Of a DNA stretch of 64,000 nucleotides, positions 18,795-27,143 are shown in pieces. This DNA is from SOIA01 sp964348015 (lineage in GTDB: Bacteria; Acidobacteriota; Aminicenantia; Aminicenantales; Aminicenantaceae). A model generated the notes under the pieces. The model was not told the origin of the DNA. It saw only the letters and a list, made by a program, of their open reading frames with translations, and ran no database searches. Numbering within the stretch: position 1 is the first letter of the stretch; every line of letters begins with the position of its first letter. The stretch lies in assembly GCA_964348015.1 (NCBI GenBank), contig CAYGBC010000054.1, positions 22,715-86,714 on the forward strand. Reading direction: 5' to 3'. The position numbers and the translations under genes are program-made.

Positions 18795-20129
18795 ATGAGA
18801 GCCATTAACATGAATTCACAGAAGATTCTACTTGTCATCTTCGCTTCGGCCTGTTTCGTACTTTTCATCCTTTTTCCGGTCCATTCAGGTCAGGACAACA
18901 CACAGGAACAAACGCTGATAAATAAAAAAATCCTGGAAAACAATCTCACTCTGATACACCAGAAGGATACTGCCTCTGCCATCACGGTCGTGCAGATCCT
19001 TATCCAGGGAGGACAGCAAGCAGACCCGGACGACAAAAAGGGCCTGGCCTATCTCACCACACGCCTGACATTGGAGATACCGGACGACAAAAAAGCTCAG
19101 AACCTGATGAGCCAGGCATCACGAATCTATATGACATGCTACGGGGATTACTCGATCATTAGCATCACAAGCCTGTCTGAGAATCTGGATGACACGCTTG
19201 ATATCATATCTCGCATCATCCTCAATCCTCTTTTTTCAGGATTGAGGATAGACCTGATCAAAGAACAGATGGAATACAGGAAAAAAGCTCAAGAGGATGA
19301 TGCTATTCTGGTCGGACACTTCACCGTTTTTGAAAAATTCTTCGCGGCCAGAGGTTACGGAGGCTCTGTGCTCGGCAACAAAGAGTCTTTGAAAGCCATA
19401 AAAAAGAAGGACATCAAAGGCTTTTACAACAGTCGCTTCAACGCGGGAAACATGATCGTAGCCTCCATCTCGGACCTGGATGAAGAGATTGTCTTTGAGA
19501 TCATCGAGAAGCACTTCATTAATCTCCCTTCAGGAGAGGCAGCAGGAGATGAACTGATTGTTGGTTCCGTACCGGAAGAGCGAGAAATATTCGTGGACAA
19601 AGATACACAGCAGTACTTCATCTCGCTCTCATTCCTTCTTCCAGAAGTCACGGCTCAAAATTACACCCTTGCATATTTGACAGAACATCTGCTCGGAAAG
19701 GGACTCAACTCCAGGCTCTGGCCTCTCCGGTCCAAAGAAAAACTTGCCTACAATGTCAACACACGATACACCCAGATGAAACAGGCGGGAATACTGGAAG
19801 CTTATCTGGAGACAGATAAAGAGAAAAAAGAAACCGCCCTCGAATCTCTCAGAAGGGTCCTCAATACGCTTTACGAAGATGGAATCACTGACGACGAGCT
19901 CGAGGTCACAAAAACATTTTCCAAGGCTTCATTTTTACGAAACAACGAGACGAAAACAACGCGCGCCCACAATTTGGCGGCATTCGAGGCTTTGGGTCTC
20001 GGCTCTGAATTTCTCGAACGATTCCCTGAACAAATGGATGCGATAAGCCTTGAAGAGATCAACGCCTACATCAAGCAGGTCCTTGACCCTGCAAAAAGCG
20101 TGGAGGCCACCGTAGGGCCTCAAAAATAG
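18795..20129 (+). CDS. M16-family peptidase-like protein, non-catalytic partner
   Basis: 444 residues with an N-terminal hydrophobic signal segment (KILLVIFASACFVLFILF). The M16 fold is recognisable (DLIKEQMEYRKKAQEDD, LTEHLLGKGLNSRLWPLRSKEKLAY), but the zinc motif position reads GLAYLTTRLTLE, without His or Glu ligands. The C-terminal half keeps the Arg/Tyr region (SRLWPLRSKEKLAYNVNTRY) that binds substrate in M16 heterodimers. The ATG directly abuts the stop of the catalytic gene, as for mitochondrial-processing-type alpha/beta pairs. Confidence 0.9.
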   Translation: MRAINMNSQKILLVIFASACFVLFILFPVHSGQDNTQEQTLINKKILENNLTLIHQKDTASAITVVQILIQGGQQADPDDKKGLAYLTTRLTLEIPDDKKAQNLMSQASRIYMTCYGDYSIISITSLSENLDDTLDIISRIILNPLFSGLRIDLIKEQMEYRKKAQEDDAILVGHFTVFEKFFAARGYGGSVLGNKESLKAIKKKDIKGFYNSRFNAGNMIVASISDLDEEIVFEIIEKHFINLPSGEAAGDELIVGSVPEEREIFVDKDTQQYFISLSFLLPEVTAQNYTLAYLTEHLLGKGLNSRLWPLRSKEKLAYNVNTRYTQMKQAGILEAYLETDKEKKETALESLRRVLNTLYEDGITDDELEVTKTFSKASFLRNNETKTTRAHNLAAFEALGLGSEFLERFPEQMDAISLEEINAYIKQVLDPAKSVEATVGPQK

Positions 20130-20135
20130 GGCAGA

Positions 20136-21527
20136 TTATTCTATGCCCGTGATTTTCTCGATATCCTCCGGTGTTTTAGGGATTGTCTTCCCGATGACTC
20201 TGTGCCCATCCTCAGTGACCAGCACATTGTCTTCTATCCGGATACCCCCGAAATCTCTGTATTCCTCGACCTTATCATAATTGATGAACGGGGTGAATTT
20301 CTTCTCCCTTTTCCATTTGTCGATCAGGGCAGGGATAAAATACACGCCTGGTTCCACTGTGACGACATAACCCGGCTGGAGTTCCTTGGCCAGCCGCAGA
20401 TAGGCAATCCCGAATTGATCGCTTCTCTTGGTCTTCTCATCGTAACCCACGTAGTCTTCTCCCAGGTCCTCCATATCATGGACATCCAATCCCAATTGGT
20501 GGCCGAGTCCGTGGGGAAAGAAAAGAGCATGGGCTCCTTCCTGGACCGCCTCATCCGTATCGCCTTTCATTATGTTCAGCCCTTTCAGTCCTTCAGCAAT
20601 GACTTTCGCGGTTTTGAGATGAATATCTCTGTTTTTTGTATCCGGTCGAATCGCCTGGATGGCGACCTCCTGCGAACTGAGCACAATCTCGTATATTTCT
20701 CTCTGTTTCTGAGAAAATTCCCCGCTGACCGGGATTGTCCGGGTGATATCTGCCGCGTAATGAAGTAAAGATTCTGCTCCGGAATCGTTAACAAGCAATC
20801 GGCCTTCTTCGAGCATGTTTCCGTGATAATGGTTATGCAGGATCTGTCCGTTGATTGTCAGGATGATCGGAAAGGAAACACTGCTACCGAGCGAGAGAGC
20901 AATCCCTTCGATCCTGCCCGCGATATCTCTTTCGTAAATTCCGGGCTTTGCCATCTTCATGGCCGTTGTGTGCATCTCGTAGGTCACCGCATGCGCTTTT
21001 TCAATTTCTTCGACCTCTTCCTTGATCTTGACTGACCTCTGGTCCACCACTGCCTTGATCAGCTCCACGGAAGCATTCTTATTCCCTTCACCAGAACTGA
21101 TTCCGAGTAATCGGCAGAGCTTCATTTCAGTCTCGGGTCTGTACGGAGGAAGAAAATGAACCTTCTTGCCCTGCTGGACGGCCTTTTGGACCGTCTCCTC
21201 CAGCTTATCCAGCGGAAATGTTTCTTTGACGCCGACTTTCTCAGCTCTTTCTTTCAGAGAAGGTTGAGGACCCATCCATATGATATCCTCGATATCCACG
21301 TCATTCCCAAAAATGATGTCCCGGTTTTCGTCGATATCGACAACACCGGCAAGGGACGGAAAATCGAGTCCGAAAAAATATAGATAAGAACTGTCCTGTC
21401 TGAAGTGGTAAGGATTGTCTGGATAATTCATCGGGGATTCCTCATTTCCGAGGAAAAGAATCAAGCCAGATTGGATCTGGTCTTTCATACGGTCCCGCCT
21501 TTGCTTATAGATGGAAGGATCAAACAT
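20136..21527 (-). CDS. M24-family Xaa-Pro aminopeptidase (PepP-like)
   Basis: 463 residues from the ATG at 21527, which has AGGAG eight bases upstream; an ATG at 21542 lacks one. An N-terminal creatinase-like domain is followed by the pita-bread catalytic domain with the five metal ligands: D in NDSGAE, D in ADITRT, H in GLGHQLGLD, E in VTVEPGVY and E in IRIEDNV. It removes N-terminal residues next to proline and has no signal peptide, so it is cytoplasmic. It is convergent with the M16 pair. Releasing proline and hydroxyproline from peptides would suit the HypD gene nearby. Confidence 0.93.
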   Translation of the reverse strand: MFDPSIYKQRRDRMKDQIQSGLILFLGNEESPMNYPDNPYHFRQDSSYLYFFGLDFPSLAGVVDIDENRDIIFGNDVDIEDIIWMGPQPSLKERAEKVGVKETFPLDKLEETVQKAVQQGKKVHFLPPYRPETEMKLCRLLGISSGEGNKNASVELIKAVVDQRSVKIKEEVEEIEKAHAVTYEMHTTAMKMAKPGIYERDIAGRIEGIALSLGSSVSFPIILTINGQILHNHYHGNMLEEGRLLVNDSGAESLLHYAADITRTIPVSGEFSQKQREIYEIVLSSQEVAIQAIRPDTKNRDIHLKTAKVIAEGLKGLNIMKGDTDEAVQEGAHALFFPHGLGHQLGLDVHDMEDLGEDYVGYDEKTKRSDQFGIAYLRLAKELQPGYVVTVEPGVYFIPALIDKWKREKKFTPFINYDKVEEYRDFGGIRIEDNVLVTEDGHRVIGKTIPKTPEDIEKITGIE

Positions 21528-21606
21528 AGTCTCACTCCTCATTTATGATTTTTCTTCCCAAGAACCATTGATATACCAGTCCTGCGGTAATAAATCAAGC
21601 AGGATT

Positions 21607-21841
21607 GGGGTCGCGTCTTAACATTTAACATTACTGTTAAAAACAAATAAGGAAGGGGTCACGTCTTAACATTTGATATTAATATCAGAATTACTCGAAA
21701 ATTTTTTTAATAGCCAATATGACGGAAACACACAGATAATGAAAATATCCATTCTTCTTTTCTTAGTAAAGTCAAATGTTAAGATGCGGCCCCTTCAGAC
21801 TTCACATCTTTGAGAAATGTTAAATGTTAAGACGCGACCCC
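21607..21841. repeat. Inverted-repeat element, family A, copy 2
   Basis: 235 bp with the same 20+ bp ends as copy 1 (GGGGTCGCGTCTTAACATTT and reverse complement) and a nested inner pair (GGGGTCACGTCTTAACATTT and AATGTTAAGATGCGGCCCC). It ends 6 bp after the hypD stop codon. The remaining 80 bp up to the M24 gene start hold only its upstream region. Confidence 0.9.
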
Positions 21842-21847
21842 ATTAGA

Positions 21848-24211
21848 TTAGAAGGATTGGTGTTCTGTCCGCTTGATGATCTCGTTCTGCAGGTCGACAC
21901 TGATGTCCACGAAGTAATCGCTGTATCCCGCCACCCGGATGACCAGGTCTCTGTATTTTTCAGGATGCTTCTGAGCTTTGCGAAGAGTTTCAGCGCTGAC
22001 CACATTGAGCTGGATATGATGGCCATCCAGCTTGAAATAGGACCGGATAAGATGGGCGAGTTTATCGATTCCCTCTTCGTCTGCGAGAAGATGCGGAGTG
22101 AATTTCTGATTGAGAAGCGTTCCTCCTGTCCGCAGATGGTCTATCTTGGCGGCAGACTGAATCACGGCTGTGGGCCCTTTCCGGTCAGAGCCTTGAACTG
22201 GAGAGATTCCTTCGGATAGAGGCTCAGCGGCCTTTCTTCCGTCTGGAGTGGCGCCGACCACCTTCCCGAAATAGACATGAACCGTGGTGGGCAGAAGATT
22301 GATCTGGTAGAATCCCCCTTTTGTGTTCGGTCTTCCGCTGACTGTCTCGTAATACATCTCGAATATCGCCCGCGTGATCTCATCCGCGCAATCATCATCA
22401 TTCCCGTATTTGGGGGATTTATTCAGGAATCTCTGCCGCAGCGACTCGTTCCCTTTAAAGTTGTCTTTCAGCGCCTTCAACAGGTTTTTCATGCGGATGT
22501 GCTTCTGGTCAAAGACATTGTACTTCACGGAGGCGAGCACATCGGTCATCGTCCCCATGCCCACTCCTTGAATATAAGACGTGTTGTACCGGGCCCCGCC
22601 ATCGTGGTAGTCCTTCCCGGTGGCGATGCAATCATCGATGAGAATCGAGAGGAAAGGAGCGGGCAGGTATTCGGCATACAGCCTCTCGATGATGTTGCTC
22701 CCTTCGACCTTGATGTCCACAAAATGGCAGACCTGCTTTTGGAATGCCTCGAACAGTTCCTCGAACGACTGGAACGATACCGGATCGCCTGTCCTCAGCC
22801 CGATCTCTTTCCCTGTCCGGGGGTCGATCCCGTTGTTCAGTGTGATCTCAAAGACTTTGGGGAGGTTGAAATACCCGGTCAGGTTGTAATTCTCTTTTCC
22901 AAACGCGCCTGTTTCGACACACCCGCTGGCTCCGCCGTTTCGCGCGTCTTCGATCGACTTCCCCTGCCTCACCAGCTCCTGGACGATGGCGTCTGTGTTG
23001 AACACGGATGGCTGTCCAAAGCCCGTCTTGATAATCTTCAACGCCCGCTTGAGGAAGCTGTCTGGAGTTTTTTTACTGATCTGGACCATGGAACTCGGCT
23101 GGAGAATTCTCATCTCCTCGATGACATCGAGAATCAGAAAAGACAGTTCGTTCACCGCATCCGAGCCATCGGGCTTGACTCCACCCGTGTTGATCAGGGC
23201 GAAATCCGTGTAGGTGCCGCTCTCTTCAGCGGTCACACCGACTTTCGGAGGCGCGGGCTGATTGTTGAATTTGACCCAGAATGCCTGCAAAAGCTCCTTC
23301 GCTTTTTCTTTGCTCAGTGTTCCCTTCTCCAGTCCTTTTTTGTAAAGAGGATACAGATGCTGATCCAGGCGTCCAGGATTGAACGAATCCCAGGTGTTCA
23401 GCTCGATGATCACTCCGAGGTGCACGAACCAGTAATACTGCAACGCTTCCCAGAAATCTTTCGGGGCATGAGCCGGCACGCGGGAACAGTTGCGGGCGAT
23501 TCTTTCCAGCTCTTTTTTTCGCTTCGGATTCTTTTCCTTCCTCGCCAGCTGTTTCGCTTTCTCTGCATGACGCCCGGCATACATGATCAACGCATCCACA
23601 CAGATGGCCATGGCCTTCAGCTCTTCCCTTTTCTTATACGCCTCCGGGTCTTTTAAGAAATCCAGGTTCTGGATGCTTGTCTCGATGTCGTGCTTGAAAT
23701 CCAGGAATCCCTTTGCGTAGATCTTATCGTCCAGAACCGTGTGTCCCGGAGCTCTCTGCTCCATGAATTCCGTGAAGACTCCCGCTTCGAACGCTTCTTT
23801 CCATTCTTGAGAAACCGCTCTGAAGATCCTGTCTCTGATCGACTTCCCCCTCCAGAAAGGTATGATCTCTTTTGTGTAGAGTTTCTTCGTCTTTTCATCG
23901 ACTGAAAAGGACGTTTTCTCTCGTGTATTCAGGATGTTGAGGTCCTCGAGGCTGTGCGCAGTGATCTCAGGATAGGTCGGTGTCGCTTTCGGAGCCGGGC
24001 CCCGCTCTCCCACGATCAGCTCTTCCGGGTTGATGCATACGGATTTGTGCTCGAGAATATATTTGAAGGCCAACGCTCTCTGAACAGGGACAGAGAACTT
24101 TTCCACTCCGGCGCTCATGTAAAAATCTGTGACCAGTTTGGCTCGCTCCGGAGTCATGCGGGGCTTGGCCCTCAGGCTCTGCCCTCTTAATTTATTTATC
24201 CTTGGGTTCAT
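21848..24211 (-). CDS. hypD: Glycyl radical enzyme, trans-4-hydroxy-L-proline dehydratase
   Basis: 787 residues. The radical glycine is G762 in RVAGYSDYF; the thiyl cysteine is C431 and the base E433 in GCVETG. The active-site residues I recall for Clostridioides HypD (F152, H160, D278, S334, F340, C434, E436, Y450, T645, G765) all occur here with a constant offset of three (F149, H157, D275, S331, F337, C431, E433, Y447, T642, G762). This separates it from choline, glycerol and arylacetate enzymes. It dehydrates hydroxyproline to pyrroline-5-carboxylate under strictly anoxic conditions. GGAGGA upstream of its ATG lies in the last codons of the activase gene. No proC is nearby. Confidence 0.88.
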   Translation of the reverse strand: MNPRINKLRGQSLRAKPRMTPERAKLVTDFYMSAGVEKFSVPVQRALAFKYILEHKSVCINPEELIVGERGPAPKATPTYPEITAHSLEDLNILNTREKTSFSVDEKTKKLYTKEIIPFWRGKSIRDRIFRAVSQEWKEAFEAGVFTEFMEQRAPGHTVLDDKIYAKGFLDFKHDIETSIQNLDFLKDPEAYKKREELKAMAICVDALIMYAGRHAEKAKQLARKEKNPKRKKELERIARNCSRVPAHAPKDFWEALQYYWFVHLGVIIELNTWDSFNPGRLDQHLYPLYKKGLEKGTLSKEKAKELLQAFWVKFNNQPAPPKVGVTAEESGTYTDFALINTGGVKPDGSDAVNELSFLILDVIEEMRILQPSSMVQISKKTPDSFLKRALKIIKTGFGQPSVFNTDAIVQELVRQGKSIEDARNGGASGCVETGAFGKENYNLTGYFNLPKVFEITLNNGIDPRTGKEIGLRTGDPVSFQSFEELFEAFQKQVCHFVDIKVEGSNIIERLYAEYLPAPFLSILIDDCIATGKDYHDGGARYNTSYIQGVGMGTMTDVLASVKYNVFDQKHIRMKNLLKALKDNFKGNESLRQRFLNKSPKYGNDDDCADEITRAIFEMYYETVSGRPNTKGGFYQINLLPTTVHVYFGKVVGATPDGRKAAEPLSEGISPVQGSDRKGPTAVIQSAAKIDHLRTGGTLLNQKFTPHLLADEEGIDKLAHLIRSYFKLDGHHIQLNVVSAETLRKAQKHPEKYRDLVIRVAGYSDYFVDISVDLQNEIIKRTEHQSF

Positions 24212-24214
24212 GGC

Positions 24215-25123
24215 TCATCCTCCTGTTTTGATCGAAAATCCGGATCCGGTCAAAATCTTCTCGATCTCATCCATCCTTGTGACTGAGGGGGGCTTGAATT
24301 TTCTCAAAGAATCTTGTTTTCTGAGATTCCGGTATTTTTCGCATCCTCCGCTGTGATAGGGCAAGAGGCTGATGTGTTGTATATTTCTCAGACTTTGAAG
24401 AAACGCCGTCAAGGCCTCGATATTCTGATCATCGTCATTGATTCCTGAAATCAGCGGAATCCGGACAGCAACAGCCTTTCCCATTTCTGTGAGCTTCCGC
24501 AGGTTTTCCAGGATAATCCTGTTGGATACCCCGGTGTATTTCTTATGCTTTTCGTCATGCATGATCTTGAGGTCATACAAAAACAGATCCACCTGACCGC
24601 TCACCTTCTTCAGGTCCTGGAAGGATACATATCCTGAAGTATCCAGTGTGACATGAATTTTTTTCTTTTTAATTTCAGTGAGGAGCATCTCTAAAAACTC
24701 AAGCTGCATCAGCGGTTCTCCTCCGGAGAAAGTGATCCCACCCCCTGATTCATCGAAGAACACCCGATCTCTCTCGATCTCTTCCATGGCTTGTGCGACC
24801 GTGACATCCTGTCCGACAATCTCCAGAGCATCGTATACACACGCGTCCTCGCATTTTTTGCAGAAATCACATTTCTCTCTATCGATATCTATCGAATGTC
24901 CATTTTTAGATATTGCGCCTTGGGGACACGCGGAAACACAGGCATCGCAATCCTCTGCACAACGTTTCTGCCTTATGAAGATCTCAGGGCCTGGCTCGAT
25001 CCCTTCTGGATTCTGGCACCACTGACATTGAAGAGGACAGCCTTTGAGAAAAACAGTGGTCCGGATTCCTGGACCATCGTGGATCGCATAGCGCTTGACG
25101 TCAAAAATTGTGCCTTTTCTCAT
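24215..25123 (-). CDS. Glycyl-radical-enzyme activating enzyme (radical SAM)
   Basis: 302 residues. The radical SAM cluster motif is CPLQCQWC (CX3CX2C) near the N-terminus, followed by a ferredoxin-like insert with two further Cys clusters (CAEDCDACVSACPQG and CDFCKKCEDACVYD), as in activases of the dehydratase group. SGGEPLMQ is the SAM-binding GGE region. It would generate the glycyl radical on the adjacent HypD using SAM and reduced ferredoxin or flavodoxin. It lies between gntR and hypD, with 9 bp and 3 bp gaps, so all three should be co-transcribed. Confidence 0.93.
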   Translation of the reverse strand: MRKGTIFDVKRYAIHDGPGIRTTVFLKGCPLQCQWCQNPEGIEPGPEIFIRQKRCAEDCDACVSACPQGAISKNGHSIDIDREKCDFCKKCEDACVYDALEIVGQDVTVAQAMEEIERDRVFFDESGGGITFSGGEPLMQLEFLEMLLTEIKKKKIHVTLDTSGYVSFQDLKKVSGQVDLFLYDLKIMHDEKHKKYTGVSNRIILENLRKLTEMGKAVAVRIPLISGINDDDQNIEALTAFLQSLRNIQHISLLPYHSGGCEKYRNLRKQDSLRKFKPPSVTRMDEIEKILTGSGFSIKTGG

Positions 25124-25132
25124 CTCCGATGC

Positions 25133-25822
25133 CTATTTCTTCGATAAAGCTGCAGCGTGTGCGTAGTAATCCTTGATGAATCTCTCCTGAACCTCGAAAG
25201 ACCAGTGGACATCTCGGATATAACTCGCCGCTTCTTTCTGCCGTCTCTGTGCAATCCGCTTCACCAGTTCTCTGTGTTCTCTAATGGAGGACAACTCCCA
25301 TGCTTTCACGAAACCCTGCTGGCGCGGAAAGTCGTAGAGTCTTTTCTTGAGGTTGTTCACGATCCTCACCAAATTGTTGTTCTTGCAGAGACCCAGAAAA
25401 GTGTCATGGAATTGGAGGTTTTTCTTGTAATAGAGGTTGAAATCATCCTTCTTGATGGCGTCTTCCATATGGTTGTTAAGCGCGCGCAATTTCTCGATGT
25501 CTTCCTTCTTCAGCCTGTCAAATGCGCTCAAAAGAGCCGTGCTCTCCAGAGCTCCGATGATCGCGTAGTATTCCCTGATATCCTGGAGCGTGAGATGGTT
25601 CACGACCACACCGCGGCGCGGAAGGATGGACACGAAGCTCTCCATCTCGAGCTGGAGCAGTGCATCTCTTAATGGTGTTTTGCTCACTCCCAGTTTTCTG
25701 CTGGTTTCCTCCATGTTGATGGATTCTCCCGGACGGATCTTTCCCTTCTGCATCTGGTCTCTCAAATATTCATAAACCTGATCCTTTAACGATTTAATAT
25801 TGAGTATGCTTTTTTCGGCCAA
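25133..25822 (-). CDS. GntR-family regulator (FadR subfamily, FCD domain)
   Basis: Start set at the TTG at 25822, with AGAGGTGG just upstream; a GTG at 25855 lies inside the operator palindrome and has no binding site. About 229 residues. The winged helix-turn-helix (LKDQVYEYLRDQMQKGKIRP to SKTPLRDALLQLEMESF) is followed by an all-helical FCD ligand-binding domain. It is first in the operon with the HypD activase and hypD and probably responds to hydroxyproline or a product of it. A 22 bp palindrome overlapping its promoter suggests autoregulation. Confidence 0.92.
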   Translation of the reverse strand: MAEKSILNIKSLKDQVYEYLRDQMQKGKIRPGESINMEETSRKLGVSKTPLRDALLQLEMESFVSILPRRGVVVNHLTLQDIREYYAIIGALESTALLSAFDRLKKEDIEKLRALNNHMEDAIKKDDFNLYYKKNLQFHDTFLGLCKNNNLVRIVNNLKKRLYDFPRQQGFVKAWELSSIREHRELVKRIAQRRQKEAASYIRDVHWSFEVQERFIKDYYAHAAALSKK

Positions 25823-25838
25823 TTTATCCACCTCTTCT

Positions 25839-25860
25839 GATATCTGATATATCACATATC
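25839..25860. promoter_or_regulatory. Palindromic operator candidate for the GntR regulator
   Basis: 22 bp near-perfect palindrome: a central TGATATATCA flanked symmetrically by GATAT/ATATC, with one mismatched base pair position. It covers the -10 region of the predicted gntR promoter, so bound regulator would block transcription. Length and symmetry suit a GntR dimer, though the bases differ from the FadR consensus I know. Confidence 0.6.
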
Positions 25861-25874
25861 ATGAAACGATGCAA
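25846..25874 (-). promoter_or_regulatory. Promoter candidate of the gntR-activase-hypD operon
   Basis: On the minus strand, TTGCAT (25869-25874) and TATATC (25846-25851) are 17 bp apart, upstream of the TTG start at 25822. The -10 box lies inside the palindrome. Confidence 0.5.
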
Positions 25875-25899
25875 GTCTTTTTTTAAAAAAAAAGAATTT

Positions 25900-26019
25900 G
25901 GGGGCGTTTCCCAAGGTGCCACTCTAGACCATAAAGGACATCCACAAAAGGTTATCTTATGAGATACTGTTGAGGCAGAGGAATGAATGCGCTAAGGCAG
26001 TACCTTGGTGAACGTCCCC
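25900..26019. repeat. Inverted-repeat element, family C
   Basis: 120 bp element bounded by GGGGGCGTTTCCCAAGGTGC and, on the other side, the reverse complement of GGGGACGTTCACCAAGGTAC. It ends 2 bp after the stop of the enolase-family gene. No coding capacity. It has the same GGGG/CCCC design as family A but an unrelated sequence, and it may terminate transcription of the por operon. Confidence 0.75.
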
Positions 26020-26021
26020 GT

Positions 26022-27125
26022 CTATTTAATGATAACTACTGGACGGCCCAGCTTCTTCTCCTCGACATGAATCCCGAGACCCGGTTGAATCGGAACCTCC
26101 AACCTCCCCTTTTTCCTCCGGGGGGCATCCTCAGCCAGATGAACGTCATTGTAGCTGTTGAAGTCGGTCGATGTGAAATACAATTCAGGGCGTGTACTCC
26201 CGACAAGATGAGCAATGGCTGCAGTGGTCACATCCCCGCCCCAGCTGTCTTCCATGGTCATCGCAATGCCGAGAGATTCACATATATCTCTCATCAATTT
26301 GGTTTTGGTTAGACCTCCAAGCCGAGAAATTTTCAGGTTGACAACGTCCATAGCTTGATGATGATGAGCCGCCAAGAGGGATTCGACACCTCTGATCACT
26401 TCATCCAGAATCATAGGCTGATGCGTATGTGCCCGGACCGCAAAACATTCTTCCAAAGTCGAGCACGGCTGTTCAACATAATAGTCCTCCCCTGCCAGAG
26501 CGTTGACCACACGGATCGCTTTATGCGCCAGCCAACCTGTGTTTGCATCTGCCACAAGAATATCGCCAGGCTTGATGACTTTGAGGGCGGCTTTGATGCG
26601 TTTGATGTCATCATCCGGGTCGCCGCCGACTTTGAGCTGGAATCTCCGGTAGCCTTCTTCCCTGTAACGGGCCACGTCATCCGCCATCTCCTTGGGAGTG
26701 CCCTGAGATATGGCTCTGTAAAGGAGAAAATCATCCATCGTGCGCCCGCCCAAGAGCGTGCACACAGGAACTCCCGCAGCCTGGCCGAGTATGTCCCAGC
26801 AGGCGATATCCAGAGGGGATTTGATGTAATTGTGCCCGGTCAGCGCAGAATCCATCAGGTGATTGATGCCGTTGAGCTGGCAGGGATCCTGTCCCAAAAG
26901 GAGAGGCCCGATCTCCTCGATCCCGCTCGGGACCCCGCGCGCGTAAGCATCCATATACGCTGAGCCGAGAGGGCAGACTTCGGCATACCCGGTCAATCCT
27001 TCATCTGTGGAGATTTTTACTATCGTGCTTATGAACGATGTCACTGCCTGGCCACGGGACCAGGCATACTGAGGATCCAGGAGTTTATAACTCACTTGAT
27101 GGACATCAATCTGAGTGATTTTCAT
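26022..27125 (-). CDS. Enolase-superfamily enzyme, MR/MLE type, possible hydroxyproline(-betaine) epimerase
   Basis: 367 residues. A capping domain is followed by a TIM barrel with metal ligands D193 (VADAN), E218 (VEQP) and D241 (LDEV), and with acid/base lysines K165 (LKVGG) and K265 (NLKISRLGG) on opposite sides, the arrangement used for 1,1-proton transfer. Segments TGHNYIKSPLDIA and DSWGGDVTTAAIAH resemble those I recall from 4-hydroxyproline betaine 2-epimerase and cis-3-hydroxyproline dehydratase. It starts 18 bp after porB and is probably in the por operon; gntR-hypD follows beyond a repeat. A dipeptide epimerase or sugar acid dehydratase role is less likely but open. Confidence 0.8.
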   Translation of the reverse strand: MKITQIDVHQVSYKLLDPQYAWSRGQAVTSFISTIVKISTDEGLTGYAEVCPLGSAYMDAYARGVPSGIEEIGPLLLGQDPCQLNGINHLMDSALTGHNYIKSPLDIACWDILGQAAGVPVCTLLGGRTMDDFLLYRAISQGTPKEMADDVARYREEGYRRFQLKVGGDPDDDIKRIKAALKVIKPGDILVADANTGWLAHKAIRVVNALAGEDYYVEQPCSTLEECFAVRAHTHQPMILDEVIRGVESLLAAHHHQAMDVVNLKISRLGGLTKTKLMRDICESLGIAMTMEDSWGGDVTTAAIAHLVGSTRPELYFTSTDFNSYNDVHLAEDAPRRKKGRLEVPIQPGLGIHVEEKKLGRPVVIIK

Positions 27126-27143
27126 TCGAATCTCCCCCGTTCA

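Noticed and set aside
22277..23656. 459-codon open frame on the plus strand opposite hypD
   Set aside because: It is antisense to a gene with complete catalytic residues, has no ribosome binding site, and its translation is rich in His, Asp and Phe as expected for a mirror frame of a conserved gene.
21848..24211. Alternative calls of pyruvate formate-lyase, choline TMA-lyase or glycerol dehydratase for the glycyl radical enzyme
   Set aside because: GCVETG excludes the two adjacent cysteines of pyruvate formate-lyase, and the residue set matches HypD at a constant offset over the whole protein.
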